From Pseudomonadota bacterium (GTDB lineage: Bacteria > Desulfobacterota > Desulfarculia > Desulfarculales > Desulfarculaceae): a stretch of DNA of 64,000 nt. How positions within the stretch are numbered: the stretch's first letter is position 1; each line of letters opens with the position of its first letter. Both the position numbers and the translations under genes were made by a program. The stretch spans positions 186,001 to 250,000 of the forward strand of contig JAHIND010000017.1 of NCBI GenBank assembly GCA_018896025.1, written 5' to 3'. Under the pieces are notes generated by a model. That model ran no database searches and was not told where the DNA came from. It saw only the letters and a program-made list of their open reading frames with translations. This document shows, piece after piece, positions 25,507-32,836 of the stretch.

Positions 25507-27546
25507 ATGTCCCGCCGCTGGTTTTTGCTCTGCGCCCTTTGCGCGGCCCTGCTGACCGGCCTGTGCCCCCAGGCCATGGCCGCCGTCACTTTCACCGATT
25601 TCGCCGGACAACAGCACCGCCTGGCCGCCCCGCCCCAGCGGGTGGTGTCCTTGGTGCCCGAGGTAACCGACGCCCTCTACGCCCTGGGCGTGGGCGCTAC
25701 GGTCAAGGGCCACACCATGTACAGCCGCACCCCGGCCGGGGAGCCCCAAGCCGCCCTGGTGGGTGGCTTCTTCTCGCCCAGCCAGGCAGCCATCCTGAGG
25801 CTCCAGCCCCAGGTGGTCTTCACCAGCCGGGTGCATGCCAAGTTGGAAAAGGACCTGGCCGCCAAGGGCGTAACCGTGGTGCGCCTGCACGCCCGCGACT
25901 TAGCCGACCAGTACGCCCGTTTGAAAATCCTGGGCATGATCTTCGATCGCGCCGCCCAAGCCAAGAAGCTGAGCGACCAGGTGCGGGCCGACTTCGACCT
26001 GGCCGCCCAAAAGGCCGCCCTGCTGCCCGCCAAGGACAAGCGCCGGGTCATGCGCCTGATGGGAGTGAACCCCAAGGGCGGCTTTATCTACACCCCTGGG
26101 GACGATTCCTTCCAGAACGAGTTGATCGTTGCCGCCGGGTGCACCCCCCCCAAACTGGGAGCAAAGGGCGGCTCGGTGAAGATGAGCCTGGCCCAGTGGC
26201 GGGCCTTCAACCCTCACGTGGTATACGCCTGCGGCGACGCGGCGTCAGCGCGCAAGTTCCTTGAGCGCGAGGGCTGGAACCAGGTGGAGGCAGTGAAGAA
26301 CCGCAAGGTGCTCGCCCTGCCCTGCGACCTGACCTGCCGGGTTTCCCTGGACTCGGGCCTGTTCGTGCAGTGGCTGGCCGCCAAGGTCTATGGCGATTAC
26401 TTCGCCCAAAAGAAGTATCAGCTGTATCCGCCGGAGGTGCTTGAGCGCAGGCCAGTCAAGATCGACCTGCCTTATGTGAGCCAGGCCGAGGTGGCCCAGG
26501 TGCGCATCCAGGACTTCATTCACCGCACCCTGCTTATCAGTTTCAAACACCCCATGATGGTGCTTAGCACCTTGGAAGGCCAGCGGGACGGTGTGCGCCT
26601 CATCGGCAATCACTACATGCCCCCGCCCGCCTGGGGCCTGGGTCACGGCGGCGGCCTGGCCGAACTGCGCGGCCGGGTGGTGGAGGCGCTTCAGATCGAT
26701 CCCCAGACCTCGGCCCTGCTGTTCACCGGGGCGGACATGAACAACCTGTCGGTGCAGCGCCGGACCGGCGACGGCCTGGAGGTCTACGCCCTGGTCACCG
26801 CCGGGGCCATGCACAACGCCCTGCGCATAGCCGCCGAGGGCGGGGCCTTTCGGGAGCCAGGCACCATCAACATCCTGGTGCTCACCAACCGCAGCCTCAC
26901 CCCTCGGGCCATGGCCCGGGCATTGGTGACCATCACCGAAGCCAAGACCGCCGCCCTGCAGGACCTGGACCTGCGTAGCAGCAAGAATCCCCTGGCCTAT
27001 CAGGCCACGGGCACCGGCACCGACAACATCATCGTGGCCCAGGGCGCTGGCCCCCAGGCCACCCTCACCGGCGGGCACAGCCGCCTGGGGGCGCTGATGG
27101 CCCAGGCGGTGCACGCCGGGGTGCTGGAGGCGTTGGCCAAACAGAACCGTCTGCGTGAGAACCGCCAAGTGTTGCTGCGCCTGCGCGAGCGGGGGGTCAG
27201 CCTCTACGCCCTGGCCGGGCAAAAGACGGCCACTTGCCCCGGCGTGTCCCTGGGCCGCTTGGAAGAGGCCCTCCTGGACCCGGCCAACGCCGCCCTGGTG
27301 GAGATGGCCCTGGCCCTGAGCGACGCCCAGGCCCATGGGCAAATCAGCGGCCTGGAGCCCTTCAAGCGCCTTTGCGACCAGCAGGCCAAGCGCATTGCCG
27401 GGCGCAACGCCCTGGCCCCGGCCTACAAGCTGGAGGGCAAGCAATTGCCCGAGCCCCTGGCCCTGGCCCTGAACGCCATCCTGCGCGGCTTGGCCTCCCA
27501 GCCCCAGCCCCTGATCCCCATCTCCGGTGGGGAGTGCGGCTCCTAG
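25507..27546 (+). CDS. Exported BtuF-like binding protein fused to CbiZ amidohydrolase
   Basis: This 679-residue protein starts at the ATG at 25507 (AGAGG 5 nt upstream), after the riboswitch. Residues 1-25 are a signal peptide. Residues ~27-300 form a BtuF/FecB-type periplasmic binding domain (QQHRLAAPPQRVVSLVPEVTDALYALG). Residues ~332-545 are a CbiZ domain (LLISFKHPMMVLSTLEGQRDG, NHYMPPP, LLFTGADMNNLSV, YALVTAGAMHNALR, GTINILVLTNRSL, KTAALQDLDLRS, GTGTDNIIVAQG). CbiZ cleaves the nucleotide loop from adenosylpseudocobalamin to give adenosylcobyric acid for remodelling. A further ~130-residue C-terminal region is unidentified. CbiZ is normally cytoplasmic; here the signal peptide places it in the periplasm or on the membrane, which suggests corrinoid processing before or during uptake. 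Confidence 0.88.
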   Translation: MSRRWFLLCALCAALLTGLCPQAMAAVTFTDFAGQQHRLAAPPQRVVSLVPEVTDALYALGVGATVKGHTMYSRTPAGEPQAALVGGFFSPSQAAILRLQPQVVFTSRVHAKLEKDLAAKGVTVVRLHARDLADQYARLKILGMIFDRAAQAKKLSDQVRADFDLAAQKAALLPAKDKRRVMRLMGVNPKGGFIYTPGDDSFQNELIVAAGCTPPKLGAKGGSVKMSLAQWRAFNPHVVYACGDAASARKFLEREGWNQVEAVKNRKVLALPCDLTCRVSLDSGLFVQWLAAKVYGDYFAQKKYQLYPPEVLERRPVKIDLPYVSQAEVAQVRIQDFIHRTLLISFKHPMMVLSTLEGQRDGVRLIGNHYMPPPAWGLGHGGGLAELRGRVVEALQIDPQTSALLFTGADMNNLSVQRRTGDGLEVYALVTAGAMHNALRIAAEGGAFREPGTINILVLTNRSLTPRAMARALVTITEAKTAALQDLDLRSSKNPLAYQATGTGTDNIIVAQGAGPQATLTGGHSRLGALMAQAVHAGVLEALAKQNRLRENRQVLLRLRERGVSLYALAGQKTATCPGVSLGRLEEALLDPANAALVEMALALSDAQAHGQISGLEPFKRLCDQQAKRIAGRNALAPAYKLEGKQLPEPLALALNAILRGLASQPQPLIPISGGECGS

Positions 27547-27547
27547 G

Positions 27548-28453
27548 ATGAGACTCCCCCGCGCCATAGCCTTGCTTGTGGCCCTGGTCCTATGCCTGGT
27601 GGCCCTGCCCGCCTCGGCGCGCATGGTCACCGACGAGATGGGCCGCAAAGTTCAGGTGCCGGACCAGCCCCAGCGGCTCATCGGCCTGACCCCCTCGCTC
27701 ACCGAGGTGTTTTTCGCCCTGGGCCTGGGCGACAAGGTGGTGGGGGCCACCACCTGGGCCGACTACCCCCCGCAAGCCCGCAAGCTGACTCGGGTGGGGC
27801 CCTATGTCTCGCCCAACATGGAGCGCATCCTGGCGCTGAAGCCCGACCTGGTGCTGGCCAACAAGGACGGCAATCCGCCCTGGGTGGTGGACCGCCTCAG
27901 CGAACTGGGGGTGCCGGTGTACGTCACCGTGCCGGGCACCCCGGCGGAGCTGCCGGCCGGCATGGAGCGCCTGGGCGACCTGCTGGGCGCGCCCCAAGCG
28001 GGCCGCCGCCTGGCCCAGCAGCTGCGCCAGGAAATGGCCGAGGTGGCCAAGCGCCTGGAGGGGGCCACGCCGCGCCCCACCCTGGTGGTCATCGGCAGCC
28101 GCCCCCTGGTTTCGGTGGGCGATCAGACCATGAACCACCACCTGCTGACCATGGCCGGGGGGGCCAATATCGCCGCCGGGGTGAATCAGCGCTGGCCGCG
28201 ACTGAATCTGGAGTACATAATCGAGGCCAAGCCCCAGGTGATTATCCTCTCCACCATGGAGCGGGGGCAGAACCTGGAGCGGGACCTGGCCTACTGGCGC
28301 TCCCTGCCCGGCGTGGGCGACCGCCCCGGCGTGCGGGTGGAGTGGATCTCCAGCGATCTCCTCGACCGGCCCGGTCCCAGGGTGGGCCAGGGCCTCAAGA
28401 ACCTGGCCCGGCTTATTCACCCCGAACGCTTCCCCAAGGAGCCCAAGCCATGA
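27548..28453 (+). CDS. btuF: Corrinoid ABC transporter substrate-binding protein
   Basis: This 301-residue periplasmic protein begins at the ATG at 27548, two bases after the previous stop, with TAGGA overlapping the gap. A signal peptide (about residues 1-24) precedes a helical-backbone binding domain: RMVTDEMGRKVQVPDQPQRLIGLTP-type start, GDKVVGATTWADYPPQA and LALKPDLVLANKDGNP. These are typical of BtuF/iron-siderophore receptors. Riboswitch control and the CbiZ neighbour indicate cobalamin or cobinamide as ligand. Two binding proteins in one operon suggest two corrinoid forms are captured. The last four bases overlap the permease start. Confidence 0.87.
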   Translation: MRLPRAIALLVALVLCLVALPASARMVTDEMGRKVQVPDQPQRLIGLTPSLTEVFFALGLGDKVVGATTWADYPPQARKLTRVGPYVSPNMERILALKPDLVLANKDGNPPWVVDRLSELGVPVYVTVPGTPAELPAGMERLGDLLGAPQAGRRLAQQLRQEMAEVAKRLEGATPRPTLVVIGSRPLVSVGDQTMNHHLLTMAGGANIAAGVNQRWPRLNLEYIIEAKPQVIILSTMERGQNLERDLAYWRSLPGVGDRPGVRVEWISSDLLDRPGPRVGQGLKNLARLIHPERFPKEPKP

Positions 28454-29451
28454 GGGCCACCCCCAGCCGCCTGATCGCCGTGTGCCTGGGCCTGAGCCTG
28501 CTGGTGCTCCTGGCCCTGCTGGTGGGCCTGTGGCTGGGCACGGTAAGCATCGGGCCGGGGCAGTTCTGGGAGTGGCTCACCGGCCGCCTGCAAGGGTCCT
28601 CGGCCATCATCCTGGGCCAGCTCCGGTTACCCCGCTTGCTGCTGGCCGCCTTGGTGGGGGCCTGCCTGGGCCTGTGCGGGGCGGTGTTCCAGGCCATTTT
28701 GCGCAACCCCCTGGCCGAACCCTTCATCCTGGGGGTGTCGGGCGGGGCGGCCTGCGGGGCGGTGGTCTCGGTGCTGGTGGGGCTCTCGGGCCTGTGGGGC
28801 CAGGCGGCCCTGGCCTTTGGCGGGGCCCTGGGCACCGTGGGCCTGGTGCTGGCCATCGCCCGCCGCCGGGGCAGCATGGAAACCAGCACCCTGATCCTCA
28901 CCGGGGTGATGATCAACGCCTTTTTCACCGCCCTGATCATGTTCGTGATCTCCACCACCACCGACCAGAAGCTGCACGCCATCCTCTTCTGGCTCTACGG
29001 CGACTTGGCCGCGGCCAACCTGACCAAGGTGGTGCTCTTGCTGCCGGTGACCCTGGGAGGCGCGGGGGTGATCTTTTTCTTCGCCCGCCACCTTAACCTG
29101 CTCACCGCCGGATCGGTGGCCGCCGCCTCCATGGGGGTGGCCGTGGAGCGGGTCAAGATGATCATGTTCCTGGTGGTGAGCCTCTTGGTGGGGGTCACGG
29201 TTAGCCTGTCTGGGCTCATCGGCTTCGTGGGGCTCATGGTGCCCCACCTGGTGCGCATGACCCTGGGCCACGACCACCGCCTGCTGCTGCCCGCCTCGGC
29301 CCTGTTCGGGGCCAGCTTCCTCATGCTGGCCGACACCGTGGCCCGCACCATCATCAGCCCCTCGGCCCTGCCGGTGGGGGTGGTTACCGCTTTCCTGGGC
29401 GCGCCGTTCTTCGTGCTGCTCATGGCCAAAAGAGGGAGCCGCTGGTGGTAG
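28450..29451 (+). CDS. btuC: Corrinoid ABC transporter permease (BtuC/FecCD type)
   Basis: This 333-residue inner-membrane protein of the FecCD family starts at ATGA (28450), overlapping the btuF stop. About ten hydrophobic segments are visible. Family landmarks include RLPRLLLAALVGACLGLCGAVFQ, NPLAEPFILGVSGGAACGA, and the ATPase-coupling loop GLIGFVGLMVPHLVRMTLGHDHR. It forms the transport channel with the adjacent ATPase. The stop lies inside the next gene (7-bp overlap), so the operon is translationally coupled. Confidence 0.92.
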   Translation: MRATPSRLIAVCLGLSLLVLLALLVGLWLGTVSIGPGQFWEWLTGRLQGSSAIILGQLRLPRLLLAALVGACLGLCGAVFQAILRNPLAEPFILGVSGGAACGAVVSVLVGLSGLWGQAALAFGGALGTVGLVLAIARRRGSMETSTLILTGVMINAFFTALIMFVISTTTDQKLHAILFWLYGDLAAANLTKVVLLLPVTLGGAGVIFFFARHLNLLTAGSVAAASMGVAVERVKMIMFLVVSLLVGVTVSLSGLIGFVGLMVPHLVRMTLGHDHRLLLPASALFGASFLMLADTVARTIISPSALPVGVVTAFLGAPFFVLLMAKRGSRWW

Positions 29452-30245
29452 AGCGCGGCCCCATATCCCTCAACGGACAGGGCCTGGGCTTCGGCTACGG
29501 CGACAGCCAGGTTATCCGCGAGGTGGACCTGAGCCTGGCCCGGGGCGAACTGCTGGGCATCATTGGCCCCAACGGCAGCGGCAAGTCCACCCTCTTGGGC
29601 CTGCTCTGCGGCCTGCTGCCCCCCAACCAGGGGGCGGTGGAACTATTGGGGCGGAAGCTGGACTCCTACACCCGGGTGGAGGTGGCCCGTCGTCTGGGCC
29701 TGGTGCCCCAGAACGCAGAGTTGGCTCCAGGCTTCACGGTGCGCCAGACGGTGCTCACCGGGCGCTTCGCCCTGCAAGGCGGGCGCATGTTCGAAAACCA
29801 GGGGGACCTGGCCGTCGCCCAGCGGGCCCTGGAGGACACCGGCCTCACCGGCCTGACCCAGCGCCGCACTGGGGAGCTGTCCGGTGGCGAGCGACAGCGC
29901 CTGGCCCTGGCCCGGGCCTTGGCCGCCGAACCCCAGGTATTGCTCTTGGACGAGCCCACCAGCGCCCTGGATCTGAAGCACCAGCTGGGCATAATGAACC
30001 TGCTGGAAAACACCTGCGCCCGCGACGGGCTGGCCGTCTGCCTGGTCAGCCACGACCTGAACCTGGCGGGCATGTTCTGCCATCGCCTGCTCTTGATCAG
30101 CCAGGGGCAGACCCTGGCCCAGGGCTCCCCCGAGGAAGTGCTCACCCCCGATCTGCTGGCCCAGGCCTACGGCGTGGAGGTTTGCGTGGACCGCGAACCC
30201 AGCCGGGGACGGCCCAGAGTGACTCTCAGCGCACCTCGCCCTTGA
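29445..30245 (+). CDS. btuD: Corrinoid ABC transporter ATPase
   Basis: This 266-residue ABC ATPase starts with GTG at 29445. Walker A is GPNGSGKST (about residues 41-49), the Q-loop LVPQN, the signature LSGGERQRLALARAL, Walker B VLLLDEPTSALD and the switch SHDLN. It drives import through the BtuC-like permease. The C-terminal tail (VDREPSRGRPRVT) is longer than in E. coli BtuD. Its stop codon TGA is part of the -35 element TTGACA of the peptide gene downstream. Confidence 0.93.
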   Translation: MVERGPISLNGQGLGFGYGDSQVIREVDLSLARGELLGIIGPNGSGKSTLLGLLCGLLPPNQGAVELLGRKLDSYTRVEVARRLGLVPQNAELAPGFTVRQTVLTGRFALQGGRMFENQGDLAVAQRALEDTGLTGLTQRRTGELSGGERQRLALARALAAEPQVLLLDEPTSALDLKHQLGIMNLLENTCARDGLAVCLVSHDLNLAGMFCHRLLLISQGQTLAQGSPEEVLTPDLLAQAYGVEVCVDREPSRGRPRVTLSAPRP

Positions 30246-30270
30246 CAAAGCCCTTCTGAACTCCAATAAT
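30242..30270 (+). promoter_or_regulatory. Strong sigma70-type promoter overlapping the btuD stop
   Basis: TTGACA (30242-30247) matches the -35 consensus perfectly; after 17 bp comes AATAAT (30265-30270), five of six matches to TATAAT. Expected start is near 30277. An inverted repeat GTCCC-atgaa-GGGAC (30285-30299) lies in the leader and could be an operator or a stabilising hairpin. Confidence 0.7.
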
Positions 30271-30316
30271 TTATCTAACTAACCGTCCCATGAAGGGACC
30301 AACTGGAGGACTGATC

Positions 30317-30379
30317 ATGAAGATCACCAAAGTTGTGCGCACGCAGCGCGGGCTCTGCAAGTGCAAGAGCTCCTGCTAG
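30317..30379 (+). CDS. 20-residue Cys-rich peptide, candidate RiPP precursor or leader peptide
   Basis: The ATG at 30317 has GGAGGA 6 nt upstream, one of the best ribosome sites in the window. The product is MKITKVVRTQRGLCKCKSSC: a basic 13-residue N-terminal part and a C-terminal CKCKSSC with cysteines 14, 16 and 20, the last being the C-terminal residue. It has its own promoter and is followed by an intrinsic terminator. Downstream lie genes for a PqqD-radical SAM-SPASM-like enzyme and three small accessory proteins. By analogy with other radical SAM peptide systems, the N-terminal half would be the leader and CKCKSSC the modified core, perhaps metal-binding. The alternative is a leader peptide in which three Cys codons sense Cys-tRNA in front of an attenuator. 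I recognise no family. Confidence 0.7.
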   Translation: MKITKVVRTQRGLCKCKSSC

Positions 30380-30390
30380 TTTAGACTAGC
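30375..30390 (+). other. Small hairpin over the peptide stop codon
   Basis: GCTAGT-TTAG-ACTAGC is a perfect 6-bp stem that includes the last Cys codon and stop. A ribosome stalled on the terminal Cys codons would cover it, so it might influence folding of the downstream terminator. Confidence 0.4.
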
Positions 30391-30393
30391 CGG

Positions 30394-30428
30394 AAAGGGG
30401 AGGCACCGAGAGGGCCTCCCCTTTTTCT
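30394..30428 (+). terminator. Intrinsic terminator between peptide gene and maturation genes
   Basis: AAAGGGGAGGC (30394-30404) and GCCTCCCCTTT (30414-30424) form an 11-bp stem (8 GC-rich pairs plus 3 A-T) with a 9-nt loop, ending in TTTTT. It should stop most transcripts after the peptide gene, giving abundant peptide message and a smaller amount of read-through into the downstream genes. Confidence 0.85.
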
Positions 30429-30445
30429 ATGCCTGGAGGGCGTCC

Positions 30446-30955
30446 TTGAACATCTTGAGTATTCATCGCGCGGCGTGCCTGGCCCTGGCCGGGCTGGCGG
30501 CGCTCTTGTGCTCCCTGGCCTGGGCCGCGCCCGAGCGGACGGACATGCCCCTGGTGCGCATGGACTTCGGCCAACACCGCGTGCTGGCCGAGGTGGCGGT
30601 AAGCCCGGCCCAGCGCATCAAGGGCCTGGGCGGCCGCCAGTCCCTGGAGCCGGGGCGCGGCATGCTGTTCATCTTCTACGGCAAGGCCGTGTCCATGTGC
30701 ATGCGCGACATGAACTTCCCCCTGGACTTCATCTGGCTGAACCAGGGCAAGGTGAGCCAGATATCGCCCGACGTGCCGCCCGGCGGAGTCTCAGTTACCG
30801 TGCGCTCCCAGGGCGACGCTAAGATGGTGCTGGAGGTTCCGGCCGGTTGGGCCAAAGAGCACGGGGTGCACGTGGGCCAAGCGGTAAGCATCACCCGACT
30901 GGACGACAAGCTGCCCCCCGCCATGACCCGCGTATTGCACCAGGAGAAGCCATGA
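30446..30955 (+). CDS. Exported DUF192 protein
   Basis: This 169-residue protein starts at a TTG at 30446, supported by CTGGAGGG 5 nt upstream. A signal peptide (about residues 1-27, ending LAWA) is followed by a DUF192 domain: VLAEVAVSPAQRIKGLGGRQSLEPGRGMLFIF, then CMRDMNFPLDFIWLNQGKV, and LEVPAGWAKEHGVHVGQ. DUF192 proteins are small beta-barrel proteins of unknown function, often periplasmic. Its stop overlaps the next start by ATGA, so it belongs to the same coupled operon as the 8-Cys protein and radical SAM enzyme. In this setting it may act on, hold or export the peptide product; this is inference. Confidence 0.85.
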   Translation: MNILSIHRAACLALAGLAALLCSLAWAAPERTDMPLVRMDFGQHRVLAEVAVSPAQRIKGLGGRQSLEPGRGMLFIFYGKAVSMCMRDMNFPLDFIWLNQGKVSQISPDVPPGGVSVTVRSQGDAKMVLEVPAGWAKEHGVHVGQAVSITRLDDKLPPAMTRVLHQEKP

Positions 30956-31305
30956 CTCCCGGCGAGTCTCATCTGGATTTGCTGCGGCGCAAGGCCTGTG
31001 CCGGGCTGTGCCGCTATTACAAGCCCGACAAGCGCGAAGACCCCGGCTGCGGCGGGGTGGAGCTGCTCAAGCGCCGCCCGGACCTGGGCCAGGCCCTGGC
31101 CGCCCTGCCCTCTCCCGAGGACGACGGCCTGTTCGACCTGGCCGAGGACGACCCCCGCTTGCTGGCGGTGTGTGAGGCCTGCGAGTTTCGCATCGACGGC
31201 TGCGACTTCCGCGACCCCGAGGTGGAGCGCGCCGAGTGCTCCCCCTGCGGCGGGCTGCGGGCCGTGGCCTGGCTTTTGAGCGAAACCCCGGAGCTGAAGC
31301 TGTGA
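30952..31305 (+). CDS. Small 8-cysteine protein of peptide-maturation operon
   Basis: This 117-residue protein starts at ATGA (30952), overlapping the DUF192 stop; longer upstream frames would overlap the whole DUF192 end and are not supported. It contains eight cysteines: Cys16, Cys20 and Cys33 in the N-terminal part (KACAGLCRYY, DPGCGG), and Cys74, Cys77, Cys84, Cys96 and Cys99 (VCEACEFRIDGCDF, ECSPCGG). The middle is acidic and without Cys. Two CxxC-type clusters suggest iron-sulfur or zinc binding. No signal peptide is seen, so it is cytoplasmic. Its stop overlaps the radical SAM GTG start. It may be an electron donor, scaffold or peptide-presenting partner of that enzyme. No family recognised. 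Confidence 0.75.
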   Translation: MTPGESHLDLLRRKACAGLCRYYKPDKREDPGCGGVELLKRRPDLGQALAALPSPEDDGLFDLAEDDPRLLAVCEACEFRIDGCDFRDPEVERAECSPCGGLRAVAWLLSETPELKL

Positions 31306-32471
31306 GCGCGCCCAATCCGAAGCACTACTTGCGTCTGGCGCCTCATGTTTGCCTGCGCCTTTTGGAAGAGCCCTTTCTCTACGACCGCCGGGCCGACGAG
31401 TTGTACGAGCTGAACGAGGAGGGCCTGGAGGCGCTGACAAAATGCCTGGGCCATCTGACCATGGAGCAGGTGGGACTGGAGCCCGAGTTCGCCTCGGTGT
31501 GCCTGGAGGAAGGCCTGCTGGAGCTGAGCCCTGCCCCCTGGCCCATGCCCCTGGCCCTGGGGCCGGGGCCCTCGCCCTCCCTGCGTTATCTGGAGCTGCA
31601 AATCACTTGGCGCTGCAACCTGGCCTGCGCCCACTGTTACCTGGGCGCGGCCCGGAGGGTGGACCTGAGCGTAGAGCGGGTGGCCGCCATCCTGCGAGAG
31701 TTCGAGGCCATGGGCGGGCTCAGGGTGATGCTCTCCGGCGGCGAGCCCCTGATGCATCTCCAGTGGAATGAGATCAACGCCCTGTTGGCCGCGTTGCCCC
31801 TCAGGCGCGTGCTGCTCTCCAACGGCCTGCTTCTGGAGCGGGCCCTGGAAGGGCTCAACTGCGACGAGGTGCAGATAAGCCTGGACGGCCTGGAGGCGGG
31901 CCACGAGCGCCTGCGGGGCAAGGGCAGCTTTGCGGGGGCGGTGGCCGCGGCCCGGGCGGTCAAGGACTCGGGCCGTGACCTGTCCATCGCCACCATGGTG
32001 CACGCCCACAACCTGGGCGAGATGGCCGGGCTGGAGGAGTTGGTGCGCGAGCTGGGGGCGAGCGAGTGGGGCATCGACGCCCCCTGCCTCACCGGCCGCC
32101 TGGGGGAGCATCCCGAGCTGGCCGTGACCCCGGAGCAGGCGGTGGAGGCCATGTCCCGCGCCTATGGCGGGGCCTTTCACGGCGGGGGCGACGGCATGGC
32201 CTGCGGCCTGCACCTGGCCACCGTGGCCGCCGACGGCAAGGTGGCCCAGTGCGGTTTCTACCTGGACCAGCCCCTGGGGATGGCCGAGGAAGGGCTTTGG
32301 ACCTGTTGGGACCGGCGCAGGCCGGTGAAACTCGATGAACTGAACGGCTGCCGCGCCTGCGAGGCGGCCGACGACTGCGGAGGCGGTTGCCGCTTCCGGG
32401 CCCCCGGCCCCCTGGAGCCGGACCCGGTGATGTGCGCCGCGTTTGGAATGGAGCCAAAGGAGGAGGCATGA
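31302..32471 (+). CDS. PqqD-radical SAM-SPASM-like peptide maturase
   Basis: This 389-residue protein begins at a GTG at 31302 overlapping the preceding stop. Residues ~8-80 resemble PqqD/RRE peptide-binding domains (LRLAPHVCLRLLEEPFLYDRRADELYELNEEG pattern, given in part). Residues ~95-260 form the radical SAM core with CNLACAHC (Cys105, Cys109, Cys112, the CX3CX2C cluster) and SGGEPL at 145-150. The C-terminal part has Cys301, 317, 335, 350, 353, 359, 363 and 378 (NGCRACEAADDCGGGC), fitting a SPASM/twitch domain with auxiliary clusters. Fused leader-recognition, radical SAM and SPASM domains are characteristic of enzymes that modify ribosomal peptides. The obvious substrate is the Cys-rich peptide 0.9 kb upstream. 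The reaction (thioether, C-C, epimerisation or cleavage) is unknown. Confidence 0.85.
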   Translation: MSAPNPKHYLRLAPHVCLRLLEEPFLYDRRADELYELNEEGLEALTKCLGHLTMEQVGLEPEFASVCLEEGLLELSPAPWPMPLALGPGPSPSLRYLELQITWRCNLACAHCYLGAARRVDLSVERVAAILREFEAMGGLRVMLSGGEPLMHLQWNEINALLAALPLRRVLLSNGLLLERALEGLNCDEVQISLDGLEAGHERLRGKGSFAGAVAAARAVKDSGRDLSIATMVHAHNLGEMAGLEELVRELGASEWGIDAPCLTGRLGEHPELAVTPEQAVEAMSRAYGGAFHGGGDGMACGLHLATVAADGKVAQCGFYLDQPLGMAEEGLWTCWDRRRPVKLDELNGCRACEAADDCGGGCRFRAPGPLEPDPVMCAAFGMEPKEEA

Positions 32472-32827
32472 AAGAGATATACGACCTGGAAGGACGGGTT
32501 CGCCGGGAAGGCGGCGAGACCATTCTGGGGCTCAAAGACTTGAACACCCACGCCTGCTACATGATCTTCGGGGTGCTGGACCCCGGCGGCCACGCCCGCA
32601 TACTCAAGCCGGGCGACGGCCACGAGGAGATCATCATGGCCGTGGCCGGGACCATCCGTTTGGAAGGCCCGGACGGCGAAATGATGCTGCGCCCCGGCCA
32701 GGCCATCCACCTAAAGGGCGAGGAGACCTGGGAGGCCTTTTGCGAGGGGGAGAGCGAGGCCCGCTACGTGGCCGCCGGCGGTCATACGCCAGGCAGCGAG
32801 CATAGTCACGGCGATCACAGCCATTAG
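32468..32827 (+). CDS. Cupin protein with His-rich tail
   Basis: This 119-residue protein starts at ATGA (32468), overlapping the radical SAM stop, and ends the operon. It is a single small cupin barrel: LDPGGHARILKPGDGHEEIIMAVAGTIRLEG, then LRPGQAIHLKGEETWEAF. Metal ligands are weakly conserved: His and Glu in GHEEI are present. The C-terminal HTPGSEHSHGDHSH supplies six histidines, a likely Ni/Co/Cu/Zn-binding tail. Cytoplasmic. It may sense or bind a metal or the modified peptide. It is followed by a palindromic repeat copy and a bidirectional terminator. Confidence 0.8.
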   Translation: MKEIYDLEGRVRREGGETILGLKDLNTHACYMIFGVLDPGGHARILKPGDGHEEIIMAVAGTIRLEGPDGEMMLRPGQAIHLKGEETWEAFCEGESEARYVAAGGHTPGSEHSHGDHSH

Positions 32828-32836
32828 CAGCGTCTT

